The notes under the pieces are model-generated. The model worked only from the letters and a program-made list of their open reading frames with translations, made no database searches and had not been told where the DNA came from. 64,000 bases of DNA from 2-02-FULL-55-14 sp964581115. Its GTDB lineage: Bacteria > Bacteroidota > Ignavibacteria > UBA10030. The translations under genes were made by a program, and so were the position numbers. The DNA is taken from contig CAZOMY010000003.1 in assembly GCA_964581115.1 (NCBI GenBank), positions 67,520-131,519 on the forward strand, given 5' to 3'. Positions 50,130-59,279 of this stretch are shown here, piece after piece. Position 1 is the first letter of the stretch. Every line of letters starts with the position of its first letter.

Positions 50130-51310
50130 CTCAACGGGGCCATATCGCCCCGACGGAGCCCGGTACGCGCGCTTCGGACCTGTCGCATCTGCGCACGCTC
50201 GCCCGTCCGATCAATGTGATCGTCATCGACGATTCAGCCTTCATGCGCAAAGCGCTCAGCTCGATGCTTGAGTCCGACCCCGACATCAAGGTGGTCGGCG
50301 TGGCCCGCGACGGTCAGGAAGGCCTGGAGAAGATCGCACGTCTTCGGCCCGACGTCGTGACGCTCGATGTCGAGATGCCCGGAATGGACGGCCTCTCCGC
50401 ATTGCGGGTGATCATGCGTGATCATCCGGTGCCTGTACTGATGGTAAGCTCTTTGACGACCGAAGGGGCGCAAGCGACGATGGACGCGCTTGACCTCGGC
50501 GCCGTTGATTTCATTTCCAAAGAGATGTCGTTCGTTTCGGTCGGTATCCTGCAGATCCGCGACGAGCTGGTATCGAAGGTGCGTGAGATCGCGACGAGCC
50601 GGTATATCCGTCTGCGATTCGAAACGCTTCGTCAGCGCCAACAGCCGCTGGTGGCCGTCACGCGGCCGGCGGTAGTGCCGGTGGGAGCTCCAGCCCTGGG
50701 GCTGTCGGCGGTGGCCGTCGGTATCTCGACCGGCGGTCCGCTTGCGCTGCTGGAGATGATCCCGCGCCTGCCGGCGGAGTTCCCGCTTCCGATCGTCATT
50801 GTGCAGCACATGCCGCCGCACTTCACGAACACCATGTCGCAGCGCCTCAATGCCGTCAGCGCCGTTGCTGTCAAAGAGGCCTCGTCGGGCGACCGTCTCG
50901 CCGCCGGTTCCGTGTACGTCGCCCCCGGGGGCCGGCATATGACATTTCAGCGCGACGGCAACGAACTCCTTGTTGTCGTTTCGGACGAGCCTCGGTCGAC
51001 GCTCTACCGACCGTCGGCCGACGTGATGATGCTGTCGCTGGCGGCCGTTGCGCCCCGACCGGTCGTCGGTCTCATCATGACCGGCATGGGAAAGGACGGC
51101 CTCAACGGCCTCCGTTCCATCAAGCACCGCGGCGGCGTCGTCATCGCGCAGGATGAAGCTTCGTGCGTCGTCTACGGCATGCCTCGAGCGGCCGTCGACG
51201 ACGGAATCACCGACGCGGTCCTCGCGCTCGACCAGATCCCGTCGGCTCTTGTGGGTCTGGCCCAGCGTGCCCGGAGGACGGCACCCTCACCCGTAAACGT
51301 AACCCCATGA
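50126..51310 (+). CDS. cheB: Chemoreceptor methylesterase CheB
   Basis: Removes methyl groups from (and deamidates) receptors when phosphorylated. A 30-residue N-terminal extension is followed by a receiver (about 30-145, Asp81 in VTLDVEMPGMDG), a linker, and the methylesterase with the catalytic triad Ser201 in GISTGGP, His228 in VQHMPP and Asp324 in MTGMGKDG. Length 394 is slightly longer than usual because of the N-terminal extension. It overlaps the STAS-like gene upstream and the next receiver gene by 4 bp each. With CheR at 44692 the adaptation pair is complete. Confidence 0.97.
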   Translation: MTQRGHIAPTEPGTRASDLSHLRTLARPINVIVIDDSAFMRKALSSMLESDPDIKVVGVARDGQEGLEKIARLRPDVVTLDVEMPGMDGLSALRVIMRDHPVPVLMVSSLTTEGAQATMDALDLGAVDFISKEMSFVSVGILQIRDELVSKVREIATSRYIRLRFETLRQRQQPLVAVTRPAVVPVGAPALGLSAVAVGISTGGPLALLEMIPRLPAEFPLPIVIVQHMPPHFTNTMSQRLNAVSAVAVKEASSGDRLAAGSVYVAPGGRHMTFQRDGNELLVVVSDEPRSTLYRPSADVMMLSLAAVAPRPVVGLIMTGMGKDGLNGLRSIKHRGGVVIAQDEASCVVYGMPRAAVDDGITDAVLALDQIPSALVGLAQRARRTAPSPVNVTP

Positions 51311-51744
51311 CCACACGGCCTGATATCGAGATCCTGCTTGTTGAAGACGACCCGCAGGATGCTGACTTGACGATGCACACGCTGCGTCGGCACGGACTGA
51401 CCGAAAAGCTGCTGCATGTGAAGGACGGCGCCGAGGCCTGGCAGTGGCTCGAGCGGTATGTCGAGCAGGGACAGCATTCGCTCCGCCTGGTACTGCTCGA
51501 CCTGAAGATGCCTCGGCTGAGCGGCATGCAGGTGCTCGACCGCATGAAGGCCCATCCCGAGATGCGGCGCATTCCCGTCGTCGTCATGACCTCGTCGCAG
51601 CAGGAAGCGGACCTCGTCTCGTGCTATGACCTGGGGGTCAACAGCTACATCGTCAAGCCGCTGCAATTCGTCGATTTTTCCCGGGTCGTGGCCGGCCTGG
51701 GCCAATACTGGATCGAGTTGAACACCACCTTGGCCAGCCGTTAG
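51307..51744 (+). CDS. Single-domain response regulator, Rcp1-like
   Basis: A 145-residue receiver with phospho-acceptor Asp65 in LVLLDLKMPRLSG, Asp/Glu pocket VEDD and Lys in SYIVKPLQF. It has the longer loop after helix 2 and the Rcp1-type tail, and is clearly a paralogue of the receiver at 35590 (shared LLVEDDPQD/LLAEDDPQD, DLKMP, SSxxE.DL.xCYxxGVN). Like that one it lies next to a PAS/GAF kinase, here the hybrid kinase 21 bp downstream, its probable phosphodonor. The start overlaps the cheB stop (ATGA). Confidence 0.93.
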   Translation: MTTRPDIEILLVEDDPQDADLTMHTLRRHGLTEKLLHVKDGAEAWQWLERYVEQGQHSLRLVLLDLKMPRLSGMQVLDRMKAHPEMRRIPVVVMTSSQQEADLVSCYDLGVNSYIVKPLQFVDFSRVVAGLGQYWIELNTTLASR

Positions 51745-51765
51745 GCGGCCGTAAACGGAACGACC

Positions 51766-54534
51766 ATGGACCAGCGAGTCAAGATCCTCCTCGTCGAAGA
51801 CATTCCCATCGATGCCGAGCTCACCGAACGGGAGCTGTTGAACGCCAACATTCCGTGCCAGGTCACGCGCGTGGCAACGAAGAAGAAGTTCCTTCGCGCC
51901 CTCGACGAGGACCGTCCGGACGTGATCTTGGCGGACTACACGTTGCCTCAATTCTCCGGGCTCGAGGCGCTCAAGATCGTCAAGGAGCGCGCGCTCTCGG
52001 TGCCGTTCATCCTCGTCACGGGGACGCAACGGGAGGAGGTGGCCGTCGAGTGCATGAAGGAAGGGGCCGACGACTACATTCTCAAGACGAGTCTCAAGCG
52101 CCTGCCGGGCGCGATCCAGAATGCGCTCGCGAAACGGAAGGCAGAAGAGGAACGGGTGCTGCTGCAGGAAGAGCTGCAACGTTCGGCGGCCCGAACGCTC
52201 ACGATCTTCGAAAGCATCACCGACGCGTTCTTTGCCGTCACGAGTGACTGGAACCTCATGTATCTGAATCCGAAGTCCGATGACTTCCTGAAGCGGATGC
52301 AGAAGTCACGGCAGGACCTGTGGGGTCGCGTGTGGTGGGACGAGTTCCCGATGCCGGAATCGTCGCCCGGCCGCAAGGCATTGTTGCGGGCCATGGCCGA
52401 AGGGGTCCCCGCGGAATTCGAAGAATACTTCGCGGCCTTCGATGCCTGGCTCTATGTGCGGGCCTACCCCGCGGACGATGGTCTCTCGATCTACGCCCAG
52501 GACATCACCGACCGCAAACGGTCTGAGACCCTGCAACGCGCCGTCTACCGCATCTCCGAGGCCACGAGCATCGGCGGCCGCTTGATCGACCTGTTCCGAC
52601 GTTTGCATGAGATCGTCGGAGAGCTGATGCCCGCCCGCAATTTTTCGATCGCCCTGCGGAACCCTGGCTCCGACGAACTGACGTTCGCCTACTTTTCGGA
52701 TGAACATTCGGACACCAAGGCCGTTCGGAGCACCGGTCGGTGCCTGGCGGACTACGTGCTGGTGCAGAATCGTCCGATGATCGTCTCAGCCGAAGAGTAC
52801 GGCCGGCTTCACGAATGCGGTGAGATCTCGAACGGTCCGGCGACGTTCATCGACTGGCTGGGGGTCCCGCTGCGGTCGGCGCAGGGACCGATCGGCGTCA
52901 TTGCCGTGTGCAGTTACGCCGAAGGGGTGCGGTTCGGCCAGACGGAGCAGAACATCCTTTCCTATGTGTCCGAGCAGATCGCCATGGCGATCGAGCGGAA
53001 GCGGGCGGAGGAGAAGATCAGAGACCAGGTGCGTCTCCTCGACATCGCACAGGACGCCATCCTGGAGCTCGACATGGACCATCGCGTCGTGTTCTGGAAC
53101 AAGAGCGCGGAACGCATCTACGGATGGTCGTCGGCCGAGGCCTTGGGCCAAAAGGCTTCCGACCTCTTCCAGCGTCAAGCGCAGCATCTGGATTCGGCCG
53201 TCCAAGAGGTGATGAGCTCCGGTCAGTGGTTCGGCGAGTTGACGCAAGTGAACAAGAACGGCCAACCCGTAGTCGTCGAGAGCCGGTGGAACGTCGTGCG
53301 GAACGACGACGGACAACCGACCTCGGTGCTCGTCATCAACACCGACATCACCGAAAAAAAGCAGCTGGAACGGCAGTTCCTGCGGGCCCAGCGGATGGAA
53401 AGTATCGGGACGCTGGCCAGCGGCATCGCACACGACCTCAACAACGTCCTCGCTCCGATGCGGATGGCGATCCCATTGCTCCGCGACGCGCTGACGACCC
53501 CTTCGTCGAAGACGATCCTCGAGACGCTCGAGATGACAGCCAAGCGCGGCGAAGGCATCGTGAAGCAGGTCCTGTCGTTCGTCCGAGGTATGGAGGGCGA
53601 GCGTTCGGCCCTGAAGATGAAGCATCTGGTGAACGAGCTCTCGCGCTTCCTCCGCGAGACCGTCAACCCGTCGATCAAGATCATGACCCGCTGCCCGGCA
53701 GACCTGTGGCAGGTGAAGGGAGACGCAACGCAGCTTTCGCAGGTCCTGATGAACCTGTCGGTGAACGCGCGCGATGCCATGCCCGAGGGTGGAACGCTCC
53801 GCATCGAATTGCAGAACCTGACGCTGAGTCCTGAGATGGCGACGCGGCATCTCGACGCAAAGCCGGGACCGTACGTCCTGCTGACGGTGGCCGATACCGG
53901 CATGGGTATCGCGCCCGAGAATCTCAGCCGTATCTTCGACCCCTTCTTCACGACCAAGGAGCCGGGGAAGGGAACGGGCCTTGGACTGGCGACGGTCACC
54001 ACGATCGTCAAGAGCCATGGCGGATTCATCGACCTGCAGAGCGAGGTCGGACGCGGTACGCAATTCAAGGTCTACCTGCCGGCCACGGAGGTCGAGCAGG
54101 CCGAAGTGGAAGCCGCCGCCCAGGAGATCCCGTCGGGCCACGGAGAGACGATCCTCGTCGTCGAGGATGAAGAGAGCGTCTCCGGGCTGATCAAGACGAT
54201 CCTGACGGGCCGGAACTACAAGGTCCTCACCGCATCGGACGGAACAGAAGCGCTCGCCACGTACATGGCGAATCGCGAGACCATCCAGCTCGTACTCGTG
54301 GACATGCTCATGCCGGTGCTGGACGGCGCGGCGACGATTCGGGCGCTCCGGAAGATCAACGCCGACCTGAAGATCGTCGCGATGAGCGGATTGTTGCTCG
54401 AAAAAGCGTCGGACGAGAACGCGGCCCTGCTCCGGTCTCTGCCGTTCCTGTCGAAGCCGTTCGACCCCGAGACGCTGCTCCGGATCATGGCGAAGGAGTT
54501 GGCAGCGGAAGAATCGATGGTCGAAGCGGCGTAA
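51766..54534 (+). CDS. Hybrid histidine kinase (REC-PAS-GAF-PAS-kinase-REC)
   Basis: A 922-residue cytoplasmic kinase: N-terminal receiver (4-122, Asp in VILADYTLP), PAS (about 150-255), GAF (about 260-415), PAS (about 420-540), HisKA with His556 in GIAHDLNNVLAP, HATPase (about 655-770) with VADTGMGIAPENLSRIFDPFF and GTGLGLATV, and a C-terminal receiver (about 790-915) with Asp in LVLVDMLMP. Two receivers flanking the kinase mean it can both receive phosphate and relay it inside the molecule. No membrane helix. It sits between the Rcp1-like receiver and the HerA-type gene in the chemosensory operon. Confidence 0.93.
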   Translation: MDQRVKILLVEDIPIDAELTERELLNANIPCQVTRVATKKKFLRALDEDRPDVILADYTLPQFSGLEALKIVKERALSVPFILVTGTQREEVAVECMKEGADDYILKTSLKRLPGAIQNALAKRKAEEERVLLQEELQRSAARTLTIFESITDAFFAVTSDWNLMYLNPKSDDFLKRMQKSRQDLWGRVWWDEFPMPESSPGRKALLRAMAEGVPAEFEEYFAAFDAWLYVRAYPADDGLSIYAQDITDRKRSETLQRAVYRISEATSIGGRLIDLFRRLHEIVGELMPARNFSIALRNPGSDELTFAYFSDEHSDTKAVRSTGRCLADYVLVQNRPMIVSAEEYGRLHECGEISNGPATFIDWLGVPLRSAQGPIGVIAVCSYAEGVRFGQTEQNILSYVSEQIAMAIERKRAEEKIRDQVRLLDIAQDAILELDMDHRVVFWNKSAERIYGWSSAEALGQKASDLFQRQAQHLDSAVQEVMSSGQWFGELTQVNKNGQPVVVESRWNVVRNDDGQPTSVLVINTDITEKKQLERQFLRAQRMESIGTLASGIAHDLNNVLAPMRMAIPLLRDALTTPSSKTILETLEMTAKRGEGIVKQVLSFVRGMEGERSALKMKHLVNELSRFLRETVNPSIKIMTRCPADLWQVKGDATQLSQVLMNLSVNARDAMPEGGTLRIELQNLTLSPEMATRHLDAKPGPYVLLTVADTGMGIAPENLSRIFDPFFTTKEPGKGTGLGLATVTTIVKSHGGFIDLQSEVGRGTQFKVYLPATEVEQAEVEAAAQEIPSGHGETILVVEDEESVSGLIKTILTGRNYKVLTASDGTEALATYMANRETIQLVLVDMLMPVLDGAATIRALRKINADLKIVAMSGLLLEKASDENAALLRSLPFLSKPFDPETLLRIMAKELAAEESMVEAA

Positions 54535-54550
54535 GGAGAGGAGACGCATC

Positions 54551-56146
54551 ATGTCCACGCCCGCGAATTGGGAACAGAAACGCATCGGCGTTGTCCGCGA
54601 CGTCACGACGAGCGGCCTCACGGTCGAGATCGACCCAAAGGTGTCGAAGCTCATCCTGCCGCTCAACGGCAAAAGTTACCCGATCGGCCAGATCGGCACG
54701 TACGTGCTCGTGCCGGTCAACAAGTCGGTCCTGCTCGGCATGATCGCCGGCTTCCACAAGGTCGGCGTGCACGAGAACGGCAGCATCCATGCCCTGTTTC
54801 AGATGAACGTGACACTCGTCGGCATGGTCCGAAACGGAATGTTCGAAAGAGGCGTCTCGACGTTTCCGACGGCCGACACGCCGGTCTACCTGCTCGAAGA
54901 CAAGGATCTCTCGGTCGCTTTCTCCGTGTACCAGCGGTATGGCTTCTCGATCGGCCGGCTGTCGTTGTTCGAGAATGAGCGTGCACATCTCGACCCGAAC
55001 CGATTCTTCGGCAAGCATCTGGCCGTCGTCGGTGCCAGCGGATCCGGCAAATCATCGACGGTCGCTTCGATCCTGCAAAAGGTCGTCGGATATCCCGACA
55101 CAAATGTCATCATCCTCGACATCCACAACGAATACCAGAGCGCGTTCCCCGAGAACAGTCAGTACCTGAACCTGACCGAACTCGAGCTCCCGTTCTGGTT
55201 GATGAATTTCCAGGAGCTCCTCGAGCTGTTCATTGACGATACCGACGAGCATGCGGCCGCGCAGATCACGGTGCTCAAGGACCTCGTCTACCAGGCGAAG
55301 CGCGACCAGAACCCCGAACTCAAGAACGTGCTGACAGTCGACACGCCCGTCTACTATAATCTGACCGAGGTCAGGACAAAGATCGAAGCGCTCGACAGTG
55401 AGCCGGGAGGACCGTTCCAGGGAAAGTTCGCACGCTTCCTCGTCCAACTCGACACGAAGCTGAACGACCCCCGCTATGACTTTCTCTTCAGGCCGCGGCT
55501 CTACATCCATTCATCGACGATCGAAGAGCTGCTGGGCAAGATGTTCGGAATGAGCGGTAGGTCAAAGATCACGATCATGGACATGAGCGGGGTGCCGTTC
55601 GACATCGTCAACACGATCGTGTCGCTGGTGGCCCGACTGGCGTTCGATTTCAACTTCTGGAACACGAACCGGCGGGAGTTTCCCATCCTGCTTGTCTTTG
55701 AAGAGGCGCACAACTACCTTTCTTCCCAGGGCGAGGGGACGCGTGCGGCCCGGCGGACGATCGAGCGCATCGCCAAGGAGGGACGGAAGTACGGCGTCAG
55801 CTGCATGATCGTGAGCCAGCGGCCCTCGGACATCTCCGAGACCATCCTTTCGCAGTGCAACAACTTCGTCGTCCTCCGGCTGACGAATCCCGTCGACCAG
55901 AACTACGTACGACGGCTCGTCGCCGACACGTTCCCCGGCCTGGAGAATCTATTGCCGTCGCTCCGTCCGGGTGAAGCTCTGGTCGTGGGTGATGCCGTGC
56001 CGATGCCGCTCCGCGTGCAGGTCGACATGCCGGAACCGGAGCCGACGAGCGCGGACATCAAGTTCTTCGACAAGTGGAAGTTGCGGCAGTCTCCGACCGA
56101 CGTCAGCGATGTCGTGCGGCGCTGGTGGTATCAGGAACGAGCATAA
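54551..56146 (+). CDS. HerA-type hexameric ATPase (DUF87/FtsK-HerA superfamily)
   Basis: 531 residues. The N-terminal 90 residues form the HAS-like barrel typical of HerA (RIGVVRDVTTSGLTVEIDP); Walker A GASGSGKS is at 161-168, Walker B LLVFEEAHNYL near 385, followed by RAARRTIERIAKEGRKYG, where the arginine finger lies, and SQRPSDISETILSQCNNFVVLRLTN. HerA normally works with the NurA nuclease in DNA end resection, or drives DNA pumping in defence systems; no nurA or nuclease gene is adjacent. It begins 17 bp after the hybrid kinase behind GGAGAGGAG and precedes the TerB/receiver gene by 21 bp, so it is truly part of this operon. Confidence 0.92.
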   Translation: MSTPANWEQKRIGVVRDVTTSGLTVEIDPKVSKLILPLNGKSYPIGQIGTYVLVPVNKSVLLGMIAGFHKVGVHENGSIHALFQMNVTLVGMVRNGMFERGVSTFPTADTPVYLLEDKDLSVAFSVYQRYGFSIGRLSLFENERAHLDPNRFFGKHLAVVGASGSGKSSTVASILQKVVGYPDTNVIILDIHNEYQSAFPENSQYLNLTELELPFWLMNFQELLELFIDDTDEHAAAQITVLKDLVYQAKRDQNPELKNVLTVDTPVYYNLTEVRTKIEALDSEPGGPFQGKFARFLVQLDTKLNDPRYDFLFRPRLYIHSSTIEELLGKMFGMSGRSKITIMDMSGVPFDIVNTIVSLVARLAFDFNFWNTNRREFPILLVFEEAHNYLSSQGEGTRAARRTIERIAKEGRKYGVSCMIVSQRPSDISETILSQCNNFVVLRLTNPVDQNYVRRLVADTFPGLENLLPSLRPGEALVVGDAVPMPLRVQVDMPEPEPTSADIKFFDKWKLRQSPTDVSDVVRRWWYQERA

Positions 56147-56167
56147 TCGGGCCGATCAGACGGGACC

Positions 56168-57424
56168 ATGTCCACGGCAACCCCCCATAGCCTCAGCAAG
56201 CCCGAGGAACTGCGCAAGCAGGCGAACGAGATCCTCAAGGGCGTCGACCAGCTGATCAAGGCCGGCAATCTGTCGCAGGCGCAGGCCGAGATCAGCCGTG
56301 CGAAGGCGATCGACCCCAACAATGCGTACATCTACGCGTTCGAGGAACGGATCTCCTTCCTGCACGCCGAGGACCAGCGCAAGCAGGGTGACGCCGCCGC
56401 CCGGCAATTGAAGGAGGATGCGGCAAAGGCCAAGCTCGAGGCGGAGCGTAAGCGCCTCGAGGATGAGCGGAAAGCCAAAGAAGAGGAGGCGAAACGACGT
56501 CTCGAGGCCGATCGGCTCAAAAAGGCCCAGACGGCGCCGCCTCCGGCAGCTTCGCCGGCCCCTGCGGCCTCTCCAAAGCCGTCCGGCCTGACCGACCGTC
56601 AGAAGGCCGAGCAGGAAGCCAAGCGCAAGTTTGAGGAGGACTTCAAGAAGGCCGAGGCCGAGCGGCAGAAGGCGGCGAAGCCGGTGGTGAGCCATGACGC
56701 CAACGACCCGGCGAACATCTACAAGAAGGTACTTCTGCTCGCCTGGGCCGACGGTGCGCTCACGAAGGAAGAGCAAAGCCAGTTGGCCGCCATGCGCGCC
56801 ACGCTGAGCATTTCCGAAGAGATCCATCAGCGGCTCGAGACCGACGTCAAGCGCGAGTCGTACGCGCAGGCCTTCAAGATCGCCTGGACCTCGGGACTCA
56901 ACGCCAAAGAGCGGGGCTCGGTCGTTGCCGAACTGCGCAAGAAGTTCGGCATCGAATCGAACGAACACGCCAAGATCGAGTCGAAAGTGCTGGCGGAGCT
57001 CGGTCCCGAGCATCACCAGCAGTCGATCGTGGTCGTCGACGACGAAGATGCCATGCGCCTGCTCATCACGCAAGTGCTCGAGGAGTCGGGCTTCGTCGTG
57101 CAGGCCTTCAGCACGTCGGATGAAGCCATCGTGGCCCTGAAAGACCTTACGCCCGACCTCATTTTGTCCGATATCAACCTCGACACCTCGACGATGGGCG
57201 GCTTTTCATTCTACGAGAAGGTACGGCTCTACCAGCACCTGTCCATGGTGCCCTTCATGTTCCTCAGCGGCCTTCGCGACGAAGGTATGATCCGCTATGG
57301 CAAAGGTTTGGGGGCCGACGACTACATCACCAAGCCCTTCTCAAACGAACTCCTGCTCGATACCATCCGGGGCAAGATCAAGCGCTACCGACAGATGCGA
57401 CCTCAGGTCGTGGCTGCTTCCTGA
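56168..57424 (+). CDS. TerB-like/coiled-coil protein fused to a receiver
   Basis: 418 residues in four parts: an N-terminal helical, TPR-like segment (about 10-75); a highly charged Lys/Glu/Ala coiled coil (about 75-175) interrupted by an Ala/Pro linker (118-137); a tandem repeat of two TerB-like units (about 183-228, LLLAWADGALTKEEQ, and 230-275, KIAWTSGLNAKER); and a C-terminal receiver (285-410) with phospho-acceptor Asp335 in LILSDINLD and Lys in DYITKPFS. I know no named family with this order. As last gene of the chemosensory operon it may be an output: phosphorylation at Asp335 could change the coiled-coil part. A strong terminator follows. Confidence 0.75.
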   Translation: MSTATPHSLSKPEELRKQANEILKGVDQLIKAGNLSQAQAEISRAKAIDPNNAYIYAFEERISFLHAEDQRKQGDAAARQLKEDAAKAKLEAERKRLEDERKAKEEEAKRRLEADRLKKAQTAPPPAASPAPAASPKPSGLTDRQKAEQEAKRKFEEDFKKAEAERQKAAKPVVSHDANDPANIYKKVLLLAWADGALTKEEQSQLAAMRATLSISEEIHQRLETDVKRESYAQAFKIAWTSGLNAKERGSVVAELRKKFGIESNEHAKIESKVLAELGPEHHQQSIVVVDDEDAMRLLITQVLEESGFVVQAFSTSDEAIVALKDLTPDLILSDINLDTSTMGGFSFYEKVRLYQHLSMVPFMFLSGLRDEGMIRYGKGLGADDYITKPFSNELLLDTIRGKIKRYRQMRPQVVAAS

Positions 57425-57472
57425 TCGGCCTCCAACAGCCTCGTGCGTTGCGCGAAGCTTCGTCCGTCACCG

Positions 57473-57494
57473 ACCCCGGAACTCCGGGGTTTTT
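57473..57494 (+). terminator. Intrinsic terminator of the chemosensory operon
   Basis: ACCCCGG (57473-57479), loop AACT with A57480, CCGGGGT (57484-57490), then TTTTC. A GC-rich 7-bp stem and a T run, 49 bp after the stop at 57424. Confidence 0.75.
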
Positions 57495-57520
57495 CATTCC
57501 TGCGAATCGTGCGTGAACGA

Positions 57521-57549
57521 TTGCGCGAGGATGAAGAGGGACGTACATT
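57521..57549 (+). promoter_or_regulatory. Sigma70-type promoter for galT
   Basis: TTGCGC (57521-57526), 17-bp spacer, TACATT (57544-57549). Start of transcription near 57556, 12 nt before the ATG at 57568. Confidence 0.5.
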
Positions 57550-57567
57550 GCGGGCGCCCTCCGACCG

Positions 57568-58569
57568 ATGCCAGAACTCCGGCAGAATATCGTCACGCGC
57601 GACTGGGTCATCATCGCCACCGAACGCGCACGGCGTCCGGATGCGTTCGCCGTCAAGCGGCGCGACGTCGCACCGGCGCTTCAACTCGATCCCACCTGCC
57701 CGTTCTGTCCCGGCCACGAGGGCGATACCGCGCAAGAGCACGGCCGGGTGGACGGTCCCGAAGGCTGGCGCATCCGCGTCATCGCGAACAAGTTCCCCGC
57801 GCTCGTTCGCGAAGGACTTCCGATGCGGAAACTGAATGGCATCTACCGTTCGATGAACGCCGTCGGATACCACGAGGTCGTCATTGAGAACCGTCGCCAT
57901 GACCTCCATCTGCACGAAGCGCCCGTAGACGACGTGGCCGAGGTCCTGGGAGTTTACCGGAAGCGCTACCAGGAGCTCCGGTCCGATCCGCGCATCGAGG
58001 CGGTCGTGATCTTTCGCAATCACGGCGCCGGGGCGGGCACGTCGCAACCGCATCCGCATTCGCAGATCGTCGCGACCCCGATCGTTCCGTCGCAGGTGCG
58101 CAATCGGCTGGAGATCGCCGTCCGCTATTTTGACGAGACGGGCGAATGTGTTTTCTGCCGAACCGCACGGGACGAACGTTCCGTGGCCGACCGGGTCATC
58201 TGTACGAATCGAAGCTTTGTCGCCTTCATCCCGTACGCCGCGCTGTCGCCGTTCCATCTATGGGTCTTCCCGCTTCGGCATATGTCGTCGTTCGATGCAT
58301 CGACCGACGAGGAGCTGGCCGACCTTGCGGAGATCCTGCGCACGCTGTTCGGCAAGCTCTACACAGGCCTCAACGATCCCGACTATAATATGCTCATCCG
58401 CTCGTTGCCCGTACGAATGGTTCAATCGGACTCCTTCCACTGGTACATCTCGATCGTGCCACGGATCTCCGTCGCCGCCGGTTTCGAGATGGGCAGCGGA
58501 ATCTTCATCAACCCGGCCATTCCTGAGGAGAGCGCCCGATTTCTGCGAGACGTGATCCCGGTGCATTGA
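57568..58569 (+). CDS. galT: Galactose-1-phosphate uridylyltransferase
   Basis: HIT-superfamily nucleotidyltransferase of the Leloir pathway or a close relative acting on other hexose-1-phosphates. The N-terminal zinc motif CPFCPGHE is present, the GalT block NHGAGAGTSQPHPHSQI includes the active-site HPH (catalytic second His), and the C-terminal half repeats the HIT fold with the FHLWVFPLRHM and SDSFHWYISIVPR segments. Length 333 fits. No galK or galE is in view, so a related role as ADP-sugar or other sugar-1-phosphate transferase remains possible. Confidence 0.9.
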   Translation: MPELRQNIVTRDWVIIATERARRPDAFAVKRRDVAPALQLDPTCPFCPGHEGDTAQEHGRVDGPEGWRIRVIANKFPALVREGLPMRKLNGIYRSMNAVGYHEVVIENRRHDLHLHEAPVDDVAEVLGVYRKRYQELRSDPRIEAVVIFRNHGAGAGTSQPHPHSQIVATPIVPSQVRNRLEIAVRYFDETGECVFCRTARDERSVADRVICTNRSFVAFIPYAALSPFHLWVFPLRHMSSFDASTDEELADLAEILRTLFGKLYTGLNDPDYNMLIRSLPVRMVQSDSFHWYISIVPRISVAAGFEMGSGIFINPAIPEESARFLRDVIPVH

Positions 58570-58614
58570 GCTTGGGGCGACCCGACGGCACAACCCGAGG
58601 GCACGCGGCCGCGC

Positions 58615-59211
58615 ATGTCCAACGTCTGGGATGAACGATATCGGACGGAGACGTACGCCTATGGCACGTCGCCGAACGAATTTCTGGCGTCGGTGGCCGA
58701 CCGGATCCCCCGCGGTCCGGTATTATGCTTGGCCGAGGGGGAGGGGAGGAATGCCGTCTTCCTGGCCGCACGCGGGCACGCCGTTACGGCGGTCGATTGG
58801 TCCTCCGTCGGGCTGGCGAAGGCCGAACGGCTGGCTGCGGAGCGCAAGGTTCACCTCAGCACCGTCTGTGCCGATCTTGCAGAGATGGAGATCATGCCCG
58901 AATCTTGGAGCGGCATCGTCGCGATCTTTGCTCATCTCCCACGGATCGTGCGAGCACCGCTTCACCAGCGCGTTCGCGCAGGACTGTGCCCGGGGGGCGT
59001 GTTCATCGCGGAATCGTATACGCCGAAGCAAGTGGAGTACGGCACGGGAGGTCCGAAAGACCCGGGGCTTCTGCCGACGCTCAATGACCTTCGTCAGGAA
59101 CTCGCAGGACTGGAGTGGGAGATCGCGCGTGAGGTGGAACGCGAGATCCACGAAGGAGAATTGCACGACGGTTGGAGCGCCGTCGTTCAAGTGCTGGCTC
59201 GAAAGCGCTGA
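58615..59211 (+). CDS. SAM-dependent class I methyltransferase (TehB/tellurite-resistance-like)
   Basis: A 198-residue class I methyltransferase. The N-terminus WDERYRTETYAYGTSPNEFL and motif I VLCLAEGEGRNAVFLAARGH are typical of the TehB-like/thiopurine group, followed by VTAVDWSSVGLAKA (motif II acidic residue) and the post-motif GIVAIFAHLPRIVRAPLH. Substrate unknown; many proteins of this type are named only as tellurite-resistance or methyltransferase-domain proteins. It follows galT by 45 bp with no terminator visible between, and precedes the DHDPS-family gene by 68 bp. Confidence 0.85.
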   Translation: MSNVWDERYRTETYAYGTSPNEFLASVADRIPRGPVLCLAEGEGRNAVFLAARGHAVTAVDWSSVGLAKAERLAAERKVHLSTVCADLAEMEIMPESWSGIVAIFAHLPRIVRAPLHQRVRAGLCPGGVFIAESYTPKQVEYGTGGPKDPGLLPTLNDLRQELAGLEWEIAREVEREIHEGELHDGWSAVVQVLARKR

Positions 59212-59279
59212 TCACGAACAACAAGTACCTGATAACCTATCATGATCGATTTCACCTGTCACGCACGGACCGCACACCG

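Noticed and set aside
52786..54672. Long antisense frame (628 codons) opposite the hybrid kinase
   Set aside because: Arg/His/Asp-rich shadow of a GC-rich gene; the plus-strand protein has complete kinase and receiver motifs.
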